From Pseudomonas lalucatii (GTDB lineage Bacteria; Pseudomonadota; Gammaproteobacteria; Pseudomonadales; Pseudomonadaceae), in contig NZ_JADPMV010000001.1 of assembly GCF_018398425.1 (NCBI RefSeq), forward strand, positions 1 through 64,000: DNA of 64,000 bases. The letters are read 5' to 3'. Shown in pieces: positions 44,935-53,371 of this stretch. The position numbers were made by a program, and so were the translations under genes. The first letter of the stretch is position 1. The number at the start of each line of letters is the position of its first letter. The notes beneath the pieces are model-generated. The model had not been told where the DNA came from. It did not search any database and was given only the letters and a program-made list of their open reading frames with translations.

Positions 44935-46146
44935 TTACACCCGCGCCGCGGTGACGGCCGCCGAGCCCCAGGTGGTGCGCCAGCGCTGCTTGACACCGTG
45001 CAGGCCGATCCAGGCCAGCACGCCCAGGCTGGCGAACAGCCAGAGGCCCAGCTGGTAGTCGCCGCTGTGCTGCTTGATGGCGCCCAGGCCGGCGGCCAGG
45101 AGAAAGCCGCCGACGCCGCCGGCCATGCCGATCAGCCCGGTCATCACGCCGATTTCCTTGCGAAAGCGCTGCGGCACCAGCTGGAACACCGCGCCGTTGC
45201 CGGCCCCGAGGCCGAGCATGGCGGCGACGAACAGGGCCAGCGCGGCGGTCGAGCTGGGCAGGTTGAAGCCCACCGCGGCGATGCACAGCGAGGAGCAGGT
45301 GTACATCACCAGCAGCGAGCGGATGCCGCCGATGCGGTCGGCCAGGGCGCCGCCCAGGGGGCGCAGCAGGCTGCCGGCGCAGACGCAGGCGGCGGTGTAG
45401 TAGCCGGCGGTCACCGGGTCCAGGCCGTACTGGTCGTTGAAGTAGCCGGGCAGGGCACTGGCCAGGCCGATGAAGCCGCCGAAGGTGACGCTGTAGAAGA
45501 ACATGAACCACCAGCTGTCGCGGTCGCCGAGGGCCTTGAGGTAGTCGGCCAGGGCCTTGGGCTTGGGCCGCTCCGGCGCGTTCTTGGCCACCAGGGCGAA
45601 CACCAGCAGGGTGATCAGCAGCGGAATCAGCGCCCAGCCGAACACGTTCTGCCAGCCGAACAGGGCGGCCAGGCCCGGGGCGAAGACCGCCGCCAGCACC
45701 GTGCCGGAGTTGCCGGCGCCGGCGATGCCCATGGCCTTGCCCTGGTGCTGCGGCGGGTACCACTGCGAGGCCAGGGGCAGGGCGACGGCGAAGGCCGCGC
45801 CGGCGAAGCCGAGGAACAGGCCGAGCAGCAGGGCGTGCTCATAGGTCTGGATGCCGATCTGCCAGGCGGCGAACAGCGAGCAGATCACCAGCACCTGGCC
45901 GATCAGGCCGGCGCTCTTGGGCGACAGGCGGTCGGCCAGCAGGCCCATGAAGATGCGCAGCACGGCGCCGGCGAGGATCGGCGTGGCGACCATCAGGCCG
46001 CGCTGCTGGGCGGTCAGCTCGAGATCGGTGGCGATCTGCACGGCCAGCGGGCCGAGCAGATACCAGACCATGAAACTCAGGTCGAAATAAAGGAAGGCGG
46101 CGAACAGCGTGGGGGCGTGACCGGCTTTCCAGAAACTCGTATTCAT
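44935..46146 (-). CDS. nasA: MFS nitrate/nitrite transporter NasA (NNP family)
   Basis: A 403-aa twelve-helix major facilitator of the nitrate/nitrite porter family, importing nitrate for assimilation. The NNP-type segments GFAGAAFAVALPLASQWYPPQHQGKAMGIAGAGNSGT (about 106-142) and GAGNGAVFQLVPQRF in the second half are clear. The ATG at 46146 (MNTSFWKAGHAP) is chosen; the longer frame reads through the leader RNA. It has its own sigma-54 promoter and attenuator. The name follows P. aeruginosa usage. Confidence 0.92.
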   Translation of the reverse strand: MNTSFWKAGHAPTLFAAFLYFDLSFMVWYLLGPLAVQIATDLELTAQQRGLMVATPILAGAVLRIFMGLLADRLSPKSAGLIGQVLVICSLFAAWQIGIQTYEHALLLGLFLGFAGAAFAVALPLASQWYPPQHQGKAMGIAGAGNSGTVLAAVFAPGLAALFGWQNVFGWALIPLLITLLVFALVAKNAPERPKPKALADYLKALGDRDSWWFMFFYSVTFGGFIGLASALPGYFNDQYGLDPVTAGYYTAACVCAGSLLRPLGGALADRIGGIRSLLVMYTCSSLCIAAVGFNLPSSTAALALFVAAMLGLGAGNGAVFQLVPQRFRKEIGVMTGLIGMAGGVGGFLLAAGLGAIKQHSGDYQLGLWLFASLGVLAWIGLHGVKQRWRTTWGSAAVTAARV

Positions 46147-46344
46147 CGAACACCTCATCGGCAAAATTGGGTCCCGGCCGGGGCGCGGCAGACCGTGGTC
46201 GTGGACACGGCGGCCGCAGCCCGCCGGGGAGGCACGGCACTTGTGGTGCCGCACCCTGCGGCCGAAGCCACAGCTGGGTTGAGAGAGTTGCCCGCAAGGC
46301 CCATGGATCGCAGGGGCATCACCAGCCCCTGGCGCTGGGGCTAA

Positions 46345-46432
46345 AACGAAAAACGCCGCCCGACCCGGGCGCCGGCTGGCGCAGGGTGGGGCGACGTCTT
46401 TGTCGTTCGTGAGGCAGCCGCCATTGGTTGCC
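46345..46432 (-). ncRNA. nasA leader: hexaloop hairpin plus attenuator terminator
   Basis: On the minus strand, hairpin 46432-46413 (GGCAACC-AAUGGC-GGCUGCC, one A-C mismatch) has a six-base loop with A1 and G4. It is followed by the word GACAAAGACGUC and a terminator whose outer arms are 46397-46389 and 46361-46353, ending in UUUUUCGUUUU. The architecture matches the nirB and nrtA leaders, but only one hexaloop lies downstream of the predicted start site. Confidence 0.78.
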
Positions 46433-46446
46433 TGCCAGGAGATACC

Positions 46447-46462
46447 AGCAAGAGCCGGGCCA
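46447..46462 (-). promoter_or_regulatory. Sigma-54 promoter of nasA
   Basis: Minus strand TGGCCCGGCTCTTGCT with GG-N10-GC spacing. Transcription would begin near 46436, immediately before the leader hairpin. A weak NtrC-like TGCGCC-N5-GGGGCG lies at 46547-46563. Confidence 0.75.
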
Positions 46463-46729
46463 ACCTGTGAAATGGCGCGGAATCAGGCGCGCAGAGGCGC
46501 TACTGCCGGCAAACGGCGAGTCAAAGTGGGGCGCGCGCCATGAACGTGCGCCGTGACGGGGCGCGACGCTGCAGCGCGTGAGCGAAGGCGGGGCAGACGG
46601 CCCGGGCTGGTGCGCTCAGTCGGCCGGCGCGGCGGGGAAGCGGATGACCGGCTCGGATGAGCGTCTGCTCGGGCGGCAGGTCGAGGCGCTTGACCAGGCA
46701 GCAGATGGTCAGCAGGCCCGGGGGAGCCC
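46463..46729. other. 267-bp upstream region of nasA
   Basis: Non-coding, presumably the NtrC enhancer region. No clear gene was found; the plus-strand frame at 46578-46826 overlaps the thioesterase antisense and is not credible. Confidence 0.45.
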
Positions 46730-47194
46730 TCAGCCGGTGGTCGGCGAGGCGCCGTCCAGCCAGTTGGCTTGGGGGAACTTGGCGCTGAAGCTCGCCGGCA
46801 TCGACACCACCCGGCCGCGCCTGTAGTCGAAGAACACGAAGCCGGACTTGGCCAGCGCCACCAGGGTGGCGTCGTGTGGGCGGCTGATGCGGAAGGTGAT
46901 GTCGCCGCCGTAGCGGTTGAAGTCCATCACCCCGACCTCGAACAGCAACTGGTCGCGGGCATGGGCCTCGGCGCGGTAGGCGGTGGCCAGGTCGGTGACG
47001 ATGATGCCGGTGCCGTCCGCGCGGGCTTCCTCCACGCCGAACTCGAACAGAAAGCGCGCCCGCGCCTCGGAAATCATCGAGATCATCGAGTCGTTGCCCA
47101 GGTGGTTGGCCCCGTTGATATCGGTGACCCGCACCGTGAGCTGGGTGCTGTAGCAGAACTGGTCTTCGGGGAACTCGAGTTGCAGACGGGCCAT
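46730..47194 (-). CDS. Hotdog-fold thioesterase family protein
   Basis: A 154-aa single-hotdog protein of the 4HBT acyl-CoA thioesterase family. The conserved VRVTDINGANHLGNDSMISMISEARARFLFEFG (about 21-53) contains the Asp/Asn and central helix of the fold. YRAEAHARDQLLFEVGVMDF and FVFFDYRRGRVVSMP follow. The start ATG at 47194 is chosen because the longer frame lies within the nrtD antisense. The position between nasA and the nitrate ABC genes has no obvious functional meaning. Confidence 0.83.
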   Translation of the reverse strand: MARLQLEFPEDQFCYSTQLTVRVTDINGANHLGNDSMISMISEARARFLFEFGVEEARADGTGIIVTDLATAYRAEAHARDQLLFEVGVMDFNRYGGDITFRISRPHDATLVALAKSGFVFFDYRRGRVVSMPASFSAKFPQANWLDGASPTTG

Positions 47195-47261
47195 GGTCGG
47201 GTCTCTATGGGACGCAGCTGCGCTGGGTGGGGCCGCGATTGTACGCGAAGGCCGGCCTGTG

Positions 47262-47330
47262 GCGCGGCATTCGCCGCCTCGATGAATGCCGCGCCCGCGC
47301 CTGCCGGCGGTTGCAACCACCGGCAGGCGC
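47262..47330. repeat. Two adjacent strong hairpins downstream of nrtD
   Basis: A perfect 11-bp stem (47262-47272 with 47284-47294) is followed by another (47297-47307 with 47320-47330) whose loop is itself the palindrome GGTTGCAACC. No T tract is present. They may protect the nrtD mRNA 3' end. Confidence 0.6.
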
Positions 47331-47343
47331 GCCCGGGTGGCGC

Positions 47344-48138
47344 TCAGGCCGCCGGGCGCTGCTGCTTCTGGTAGAGGAACTCCAGCACCGCCGCGCGGTA
47401 GTCGTGGTAGCGCGCATCGTGGGCCAGGGCCATGCGCTCGCGCGGGCGCGCCAGCTTGACCTCGAGGATGTCGCCGATGGTCGCCGCCGGACCGTTGCTC
47501 ATCATCACGATGCGGTCGGACAACAGCACCGCCTCGTCGACGTCGTGGGTGATCATGATCACCGTGTTGCCGAGCTCGGCGTGGATCTCCATCAGCGAAT
47601 CCTGCAGGTGGGCGCGGGTCAGGGCGTCGAGGGCGCCGAAGGGTTCGTCCATCAGCAGCACCTTGGGCCGCATGGCCAGGGCGCGGCCGATGCCGATGCG
47701 CTGCTTCATGCCGCCGGAGATCTCGCTGGGCCGCTTGTCGCGGGCGTGGCTCATGTGCACCAGCTCGAGGTTGTGCTCGATCCATTCGCGCATCTCGCCC
47801 CGGCTTTTCTGGCCCTGGAACACCTGGCGCACCGCCAGTTCGATGTTCTGGTAGCAGCTCAGCCAGGGCAGCAGGCTGTGGTTCTGGAACACCACGGCGC
47901 GCTCCGGGCCGGGCGAATTGACCTCGCGGCCGTCGAGGATCACCCCGCCGGTGCTGGCCTGGTAGAGGCCGGCGACGATGTTCAGCACGGTCGACTTGCC
48001 GCAGCCGGAGTGGCCGATCAGCGAGACGAACTCGCCCTTGGCGATCTTCAGGTTGACGTTCTGCAAGGCGCAGTACAGGCCCTTGTCGGTGGGGAAGCTG
48101 ATGCCGACGCCGGTCAGTTCGAGGTGTGCGTTGTTCAT
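47344..48138 (-). CDS. nrtD: Nitrate ABC transporter ATP-binding protein
   Basis: A 264-aa ABC ATPase of the nitrate/sulfonate/taurine class. Walker A GHSGCGKST (about 43-51), signature EISGGMKQRIGIGRAL (about 138-153), Walker B VLLMDEPFGALD and the H-loop MITHDVDEA are intact. It lacks the extra C-terminal regulatory domain of NrtC, so it is the NrtD/CmpD/NasD-like short form. It is the last gene of nrtA-nrtB-nrtD. Confidence 0.9.
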   Translation of the reverse strand: MNNAHLELTGVGISFPTDKGLYCALQNVNLKIAKGEFVSLIGHSGCGKSTVLNIVAGLYQASTGGVILDGREVNSPGPERAVVFQNHSLLPWLSCYQNIELAVRQVFQGQKSRGEMREWIEHNLELVHMSHARDKRPSEISGGMKQRIGIGRALAMRPKVLLMDEPFGALDALTRAHLQDSLMEIHAELGNTVIMITHDVDEAVLLSDRIVMMSNGPAATIGDILEVKLARPRERMALAHDARYHDYRAAVLEFLYQKQQRPAA

Positions 48139-48162
48139 GGCGGACTCCTTAGTTGACTGTCG

Positions 48163-49152
48163 TTAGCGCAGGTCGGCGTGCTTGTCCCAGCTGGCACGGC
48201 GCTGCAGCATGAGCATGAGGCGGTCGAGGACGAAGCCGATCAGGCCGATGACGATCACCGCCACCATGATCCGGCCGAGCGAGTTGGAGCTGCCGTTCTG
48301 GAACTCGTCCCAGATGAATTTGCCCAGGCCCGGGTTCTGCGCCAGCATCTCGGCGGCGATCAGCACCATCCAGCCGGTGGCCAGCGACAGGCGCAGGCCG
48401 GTGAAGATCATCGGCACGGCGGCGGGCAGCACGATGCGCCGCACATGGGACAGTGGCGACAGGCTGAGCACGCGGCTGACGTTCTGCAGGTCCTGGTCCA
48501 GGTTGGCCACGCCCACCGTGGTGTTGATCACCGTCGGCCACAGGCAGCACAGCGCCACGGTGATCGCCGAGGTGACGAAGGACTTGGCCATCATCGGGTC
48601 GCTGCTGGTGTAGACCGCGCTGACCACCATGGTCACCAGGGGCAGCCAGGCCAATGGCGATACTGGCTTGAACACCTGGATCAGCGGGTTGACCGCGTTG
48701 TAGATCGGCTTGCTCAGGCCGCAGACGATACCCAGCGGAATGGCCAGCATGGAGGCGATGGCGAAGCCGGTCAGCACCGTGTAGAGGCTGGTGAAGATCT
48801 GCTTGAAGAAGGTCGGCTTGCCGGTATAGGGGCGAATCTTCACCTCGGCGTCGGGATTCTTCGCCAGCTTGGCGGCGTTGCGCGCTTCCTGGCGGGCGTA
48901 GAAGGCGTCGGCCTTGTCCTGCTCGCGCTGGTGCTCGCTGACCAGGGCGCCGAACTGGCTGGCGACCTGGGTCGGGCCGGGGAACTTGCCCAGGCTGGTG
49001 TCGATGCTGCCGGCGGCGATCTGCCAGAACAGCAGGAAGGCCAGCACGCCGATCAGCGGCATCAGCACGCTCGGCAGCCAGCGTTTGAAGGCGGCGCTGC
49101 GCGCCGACTTCAGGGTTTCCCGTATGGGTTGGGCGACGGCGGGGTTGCTCAT
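48163..49152 (-). CDS. nrtB: Nitrate ABC transporter permease
   Basis: A 329-aa inner-membrane permease of the NrtB/SsuC type. A hydrophobic helix at about 29-47 and five C-terminal helices surround the EAA-like loop EMLAQNPGLGKFIWDEFQN. A charged insertion (about 70-115, rich in Lys/Arg/Glu) separates the first helix from the rest, as in cyanobacterial and proteobacterial NrtB. It lies between nrtA and nrtD on one transcript. Confidence 0.9.
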   Translation of the reverse strand: MSNPAVAQPIRETLKSARSAAFKRWLPSVLMPLIGVLAFLLFWQIAAGSIDTSLGKFPGPTQVASQFGALVSEHQREQDKADAFYARQEARNAAKLAKNPDAEVKIRPYTGKPTFFKQIFTSLYTVLTGFAIASMLAIPLGIVCGLSKPIYNAVNPLIQVFKPVSPLAWLPLVTMVVSAVYTSSDPMMAKSFVTSAITVALCCLWPTVINTTVGVANLDQDLQNVSRVLSLSPLSHVRRIVLPAAVPMIFTGLRLSLATGWMVLIAAEMLAQNPGLGKFIWDEFQNGSSNSLGRIMVAVIVIGLIGFVLDRLMLMLQRRASWDKHADLR

Positions 49153-49210
49153 CGTCTGATCCTCGAAGCAGGGGGGAGCCGGAGGGGCGGCTCCCTGGGC
49201 TATGGCTGGC

Positions 49211-50599
49211 TTACAGCGCGGAGTCGGCCTTCAGGCCAATGCTGAACTGGTTGATATAGGCGTTCGGCTGGCGCCCGTCGTAGGTCAGGCCGTCGATGAA
49301 CTCGTTGGTCGGGGCGCGGAAGCCCTGCTCGTCGGCCGCCGGGAAGTCCGCGGCGCGGGCCCTGCCTTCGGCGACCAGTTCGGCGGCGGCGGTCTGGTAG
49401 ATCTCCGGCAGGTAGACCTGCTTGGCCACGTCCAGGTACCAGCTGTCCGGCTTGGCCTCGCCGATCTGCCCCCAGCGGCGCATCTGGGTCAGGTACCAGA
49501 TGGCATCGGAGTAGTAGGGGTAGGTCGCGTGGTGGCGGAAGAACACGTTGAAATCCGGCACTTCGCGGATATCGCCCTTCTCGTACTCGAAGGTGCCGGT
49601 CATGGAGTTGGCGATCACCTTGGCGTCGGCGCCCACATACTCGGGACGGGCGAGGATTTGCACGGCCTCGGCGCGGTTGGCGTTGCCGTTCTCGTCCAGC
49701 CACATGGCGGCGCGGATCAAGGCCTTGACCAGGCGCTTGTGGGTCTCGGGGTTGGCCGCGGCCCAGGCTTTGGACACGCCGAAGACCTTCTCCGGGTTGT
49801 TCTTCCAGATCTCGTAGTCGGTGATCACCGGCACGCCGATGCCCTTGAACACCGCCTGCTGGTTCCACGGCTCGCCGACGCTGTAGCCATCGATGGTGCC
49901 GGCCTCCATGGTCGAGGGCATCTGCGGCGGCGGGGTGACCGAGAGCAGCGCGTCGGCATTCAGGGTGCCGGCGATGTCGCCCTTGGCCGGGGCGTAGTAG
50001 CCGGGGTGGATGCCGCCGGCGGCCAGCCAGTAGCGCAGTTCGTAGTTGTGGGTCGAAACCGGGAACACCATGCCCAGGTTGAAGGGCTTGCCCTGGGCCT
50101 TGTACTGCTCGATCACCGGTTTCAGGGCATCGGCCTTGATCGGGTGCAGCGGTTTGCCGTTTTCCATCGGCACGTGCTTCTTCATCTCTTCCCAGACGGC
50201 ATTGGACAGGGTGATGCCGTTGCCGTTGAGGTCCATGGAGAAGGCGGTGACCACCTCGGCCTTGGTGCCGAAGCCGATGGTCGCCCCCAGCGGCTGGCCG
50301 GCGAGCATATGGGCGCCGTCCAGCTCGCCGGTGATCACCCGGTCCAGCAGTACCTTCCAGTTGGCCTGGGCTTCCAGGGTGACGTACAGACCTTCGTCTT
50401 CGAAATAGCCCTTCTCGTAGGCGATGGCCAGGGGGGCCATGTCGGTCAGCTTGATGAAACCGAGCCTGAGTTCGTCCTTTTCCGGATCGGCCGCCTGGGC
50501 GACCTGCAGGCCCAGCGGCGAGAGGAGCAGGGCGGCGGCGCAGCCGAGTCCGGTCAGGGTCTTTTTCAGCAGGGAACGGCGAGCGATAGAGTGCGGCAT
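49211..50599 (-). CDS. nrtA: Nitrate ABC transporter substrate-binding protein
   Basis: A 462-aa periplasmic nitrate-binding protein of the NrtA/CmpA family. The N terminus has a twin-arginine signal ([10 protein letters not shown], Arg7-Arg8) and a hydrophobic stretch ending at VAQA, about residue 36, so export by Tat is expected. The mature part opens with [23 protein letters not shown], typical of the family. Other blocks are [29 protein letters not shown] and [11 protein letters not shown]. It is the first gene of the operon and follows a regulated leader. It is a paralogue of NasS at 55523-56746. Confidence 0.92.
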   Translation of the reverse strand: MPHSIARRSLLKKTLTGLGCAAALLLSPLGLQVAQAADPEKDELRLGFIKLTDMAPLAIAYEKGYFEDEGLYVTLEAQANWKVLLDRVITGELDGAHMLAGQPLGATIGFGTKAEVVTAFSMDLNGNGITLSNAVWEEMKKHVPMENGKPLHPIKADALKPVIEQYKAQGKPFNLGMVFPVSTHNYELRYWLAAGGIHPGYYAPAKGDIAGTLNADALLSVTPPPQMPSTMEAGTIDGYSVGEPWNQQAVFKGIGVPVITDYEIWKNNPEKVFGVSKAWAAANPETHKRLVKALIRAAMWLDENGNANRAEAVQILARPEYVGADAKVIANSMTGTFEYEKGDIREVPDFNVFFRHHATYPYYSDAIWYLTQMRRWGQIGEAKPDSWYLDVAKQVYLPEIYQTAAAELVAEGRARAADFPAADEQGFRAPTNEFIDGLTYDGRQPNAYINQFSIGLKADSAL

Positions 50600-50627
50600 G
50601 ATGATTCCTCAGGTCTCAGAAACGAAG

Positions 50628-50713
50628 AAAGACGTCGCGGACAACACCGCCCAGGCGGGCAGGCTGTCTTCGACGTCTTTGTCTATTCGTCCCGATCACC
50701 GCCGTTGGCGATC
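50628..50713 (-). ncRNA. nrtA leader: hexaloop hairpin plus long GACAAAGACGUC stem
   Basis: On the minus strand, 50713-50694 forms a 7-bp stem (one G-U pair) around the loop AACGGC, with A1 and G4. After GACGAAUA the shared word GACAAAGACGUC opens a long hairpin with outer 10-bp arms 50680-50671 and 50637-50628, perfectly complementary. It is followed by UUUCUUCGUUUC, a weaker U tract than in nirB. Confidence 0.78.
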
Positions 50714-50738
50714 CGATGACGTGGGCTGAGGGGAGTAG

Positions 50739-50754
50739 TGCAAGGGGCTTGCCA
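50739..50754 (-). promoter_or_regulatory. Sigma-54 promoter of nrtABD
   Basis: Minus strand TGGCAAGCCCCTTGCA, GG-N10-GC spacing. The start site would be near 50729, sixteen bases before the hexaloop hairpin. Confidence 0.8.
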
Positions 50755-51037
50755 GCTTCCCCGGCAACGGCCGATCGCTGTTGCGCCCGGCACGGCCCAG
50801 GGACGCTGGATGGTCCAGGCGTCTGGGGGTAAAAGCTTTTAAAAGCATGGAGTTATGGCGAGTGTCCGAGAGTTTTCATGGTCCGGATCATCGCCCAGCG
50901 CCCGGCCTGCCAGCGCTCGCCCAGGTCGCGCCAGGGCCGTTCGTTGAGCCATCGGCGTGCGTACCGGGCAGCACCTGGACCTCCGCGCCTCGCCCTGGTG
51001 CGCCCCCGGCCACGCCGCCGCGCGGCCGGCGCAAGGG
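50755..51037. other. Upstream region of the nrt operon
   Basis: Non-coding region that should hold NtrC enhancer sites. I found only weak half-sites (for example TGCGCC at 50782-50787) and an A/T-rich patch at 50830-50847. No gene seen. Confidence 0.4.
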
Positions 51038-51355
51038 TCAGCGCGCGGCGGGCCGGGCGTGGCTTTCCTCGACGAACTCCCTGAGCCAGCGCAACACCTG
51101 CACGGCATCCCAGCGCCCCGGGTCGAACATGGCATAGGCCTGGCCCTGATAGCCGACCACATCCAGCTGCTTGTGGTAGCCGGCGCGCTGCAGCAGGGCC
51201 TCGATCTCGGCGAAGCAGGTGTTGAAGTGCACGCGGTTGAAGGGGGTCTTGCCCTCGGTGACTATGCCTTCGAGCTGCAGCTCCTCGACCGTCGTGCGGA
51301 CCCTGTCCAGCGGCATCCGGTTAACCCGGTGTTTCAGTTGCAGTACGTCCAGCAT
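51038..51355 (-). CDS. Hypothetical protein, 105 aa, near an SOS box
   Basis: A small soluble protein with no recognisable domain. It begins MLDVLQLKHRVNRMPLDRVRTTVEELQLEGIV, which looks helical, followed by a probable alpha/beta part and a helical, basic C terminus. It is the only credible frame here on either strand and has coding-type third-position GC. Its start lies 87 bp from a near-perfect LexA box, so DNA-damage induction is possible. No function can be assigned. Confidence 0.65.
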   Translation of the reverse strand: MLDVLQLKHRVNRMPLDRVRTTVEELQLEGIVTEGKTPFNRVHFNTCFAEIEALLQRAGYHKQLDVVGYQGQAYAMFDPGRWDAVQVLRWLREFVEESHARPAAR

Positions 51356-51442
51356 CGCTTTGCTCCTGATTGATGCTCCGAAGTGGCCGGCCCGGGGCGT
51401 GGCGAAGGGCGACCGGTGACGAGGGACAGTCTAGTGGAAAAA

Positions 51443-51462
51443 TACTGTACAAATAAACAGTA
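51443..51462. promoter_or_regulatory. LexA (SOS) box
   Basis: TACTGTACAAATAAACAGTA: CTG-N10-CAG with fully symmetric TACTGT/ACAGTA arms, close to the enterobacterial SOS consensus that Pseudomonas LexA also uses. It lies midway between the 105-aa gene (leftward) and the lipoprotein gene (rightward). Confidence 0.8.
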
Positions 51463-51557
51463 TTCGACAATAGTGAGACCGTCGCCTTCCGAACTCACTC
51501 GTTCGCCCGGTCCCCAGATGCTGGAGGCAGTGGCGCACTGCAGAGGAGCAATGAGCA

Positions 51558-51950
51558 ATGCAACAGAGCTTGATGACGATTGTGCTGTTGGCCCTGCTGA
51601 GCGGCTGCGCCCAGCCGCAGGTCGAGCAACCCAGGGCCAATGGTTCCTACCTGGTGATCGAGAACGGCCAGGCCTGGGCGGTGCTGGTGGCCGACGGCAA
51701 GCGGCGGGAGGAGCGCGGGACGGTGATCGATGCGATCCGTCTGCCCGGCGCCCATGCGCCGGTGGCCGCCAGTTATGTGATAGACACCCCCAACTGTGGC
51801 CGGGTGCAGTGGCTGACCGAGCGGCAGGATGCCGTGGAGGGGGTCACCAGCCTGATGTCGCTGCACTACAACCAGCGCCTGGGTGAGTCCGCTTGCGTGA
51901 TAGGGGACGGGCTGAGCCGGGTCTGGACGGTGCTGGACTATTCGGGCTGA
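51558..51950 (+). CDS. Small predicted lipoprotein
   Basis: A 130-aa protein with a lipoprotein signal peptide (MQQSLMTIVLLALLSGC) and lipobox LLSGC, so Cys17 is the lipidation site. The mature part is about 114 residues with beta-like segments and two further cysteines (in PNCGRVQW and GESACVIG) that could form a disulfide. Residue 18 is Ala, so outer-membrane sorting is expected under the +2 rule. No homology was recognised. A LexA box lies 95 bp upstream, though it may serve only the opposite gene. Confidence 0.75.
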   Translation: MQQSLMTIVLLALLSGCAQPQVEQPRANGSYLVIENGQAWAVLVADGKRREERGTVIDAIRLPGAHAPVAASYVIDTPNCGRVQWLTERQDAVEGVTSLMSLHYNQRLGESACVIGDGLSRVWTVLDYSG

Positions 51951-51999
51951 GGGGGCCGTTGCGCGGCGGCATGGCTACCGCGCGCAACGGTTCAAGGCA

Positions 52000-53238
52000 T
52001 CAGGCTTCCGGTGCCTTGCGCGGCTTGCCGGCGGCGGCCGGCAGCAGGCCGTCGGCACGGAACATCGCCTTGATTCCGCGCAATGCCTGGCGGATGCGGT
52101 CCTGGTTCTCGATCAGGGCGAAACGCACGTGATCGTCGCCGTAGTCGCCGAAACCCAGGCCCGGCGACACGCAGACCTTGGCCTCGAGCAGCAGCTTCTT
52201 GGCGAACTCCAGCGAGCCCAGCGCGGCGTACTGTTCGGGGATCTTCGCCCAGACATACATCGAGGCCTTGGGGTTCTCCACCATCCAGCCGATCTCGTGC
52301 AGGCCCCTGACCAGCAGGTTGCGGCGCTGGCGGTATTGCTCGGCGATGTCGCGCACGCACTGCTGGTCGCCTTCCAGGGCGGCGATGGCCGCCACCTGCA
52401 GCGGGGTGAAGGTGCCGTAGTCGTGGTAGCTCTTGATCCGCGCCAGGGCGTTGACCAATTCCGGATTGCCGACCATGAAGCCGATGCGCCAGCCGGCCAT
52501 GTTGTAGCTCTTGGACAGGGTGAAGAACTCCACGGCGATGTCCTTGGCGCCCGGCACCTGCATGATCGACGGCGCCTGCCAGCCGTCGTAGACGATATCG
52601 GCGTAGGCCAGGTCATGCACCACCAGCACGTCGTATTGCTTGGCCAGGGCCACCACGCGCTCGAAGAAGTCCAGCTCGACGCACTGGGCGGTGGGGTTGG
52701 AGGGGAAGCCCAGGATCATCATCTTCGGCTTCGGGATCGACTCGCGGATGGCCCGCTCCAGCTCGGCGAAGAAGTCCACGCCGGGCACCAGCGGCACCGA
52801 GCGCACCTGGGCGCCGGCGATCACCGCGCCGTAGATATGAATCGGGTAGCTGGGGTTGGGCACCAGCACGGTGTCGCCATGGTCCAGGGTGGCCAGCATC
52901 AGGTGGGCCAGGCCTTCCTTGGAGCCGATGGTGACGATGGCCTCGCTTTCCGGGTCGATCTCCACCGCGTAGCGGTCTTGATACCAGCGCGAGATGGCGC
53001 GGCGCAGGCGCGGGATGCCGCGGGAGGTGGAATAGCCGTGGGTGTCCTCGCGCTGGGCGACGGTGCAGAGCTTCTCGACGATGTGCGGCGGGGTGGCGCC
53101 GTCCGGGTTGCCCATGCTGAAGTCGATGATGTCCTCGCCGCGGCGGCGGGCCGCCATCTTCAGCTCGGCGGTGATGTTGAACACGTAGGGGGGGAGTCGA
53201 TCGATGCGCGCAAAGCGGCGCGAAGCTTGATCAGCCAT
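52000..53238 (-). CDS. alaC: Alanine transaminase AlaC-type aminotransferase
   Basis: A 412-aa PLP-dependent class I/II aminotransferase that transfers amino groups between glutamate and pyruvate. The N-terminal RIDRLPPYVFNITAELKMAARRRGEDIIDFSMGNPDG is characteristic of the AlaC/YfdZ group. The PLP lysine is Lys243 in TLSKSYNMAGWRIGF. YGYSTSRGIP-type (HGYSTSRGIPRLRRAI) and NPTAQCVELDFF segments bind substrate and cofactor. It appears monocistronic. Confidence 0.9.
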   Translation of the reverse strand: MADQASRRFARIDRLPPYVFNITAELKMAARRRGEDIIDFSMGNPDGATPPHIVEKLCTVAQREDTHGYSTSRGIPRLRRAISRWYQDRYAVEIDPESEAIVTIGSKEGLAHLMLATLDHGDTVLVPNPSYPIHIYGAVIAGAQVRSVPLVPGVDFFAELERAIRESIPKPKMMILGFPSNPTAQCVELDFFERVVALAKQYDVLVVHDLAYADIVYDGWQAPSIMQVPGAKDIAVEFFTLSKSYNMAGWRIGFMVGNPELVNALARIKSYHDYGTFTPLQVAAIAALEGDQQCVRDIAEQYRQRRNLLVRGLHEIGWMVENPKASMYVWAKIPEQYAALGSLEFAKKLLLEAKVCVSPGLGFGDYGDDHVRFALIENQDRIRQALRGIKAMFRADGLLPAAAGKPRKAPEA

Positions 53239-53371
53239 GCTGTCCTCGAGAAACGTAAGCGCCCGGAACCGTCCGAGCGACGTTGGCCAGTGCGCTGGCC
53301 AGGCGCCGAAGATAAGCGCAGCGCCCGGGGTTTGTCGAGTGGCTCGTCGGCTCCCGGCGCTGCGCTCGGCC

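Noticed and set aside
46578..46826. 82-codon plus-strand frame upstream of nasA
   Set aside because: It overlaps the 3' end of the thioesterase gene in antisense, lacks a ribosome site and lies in the regulatory region.
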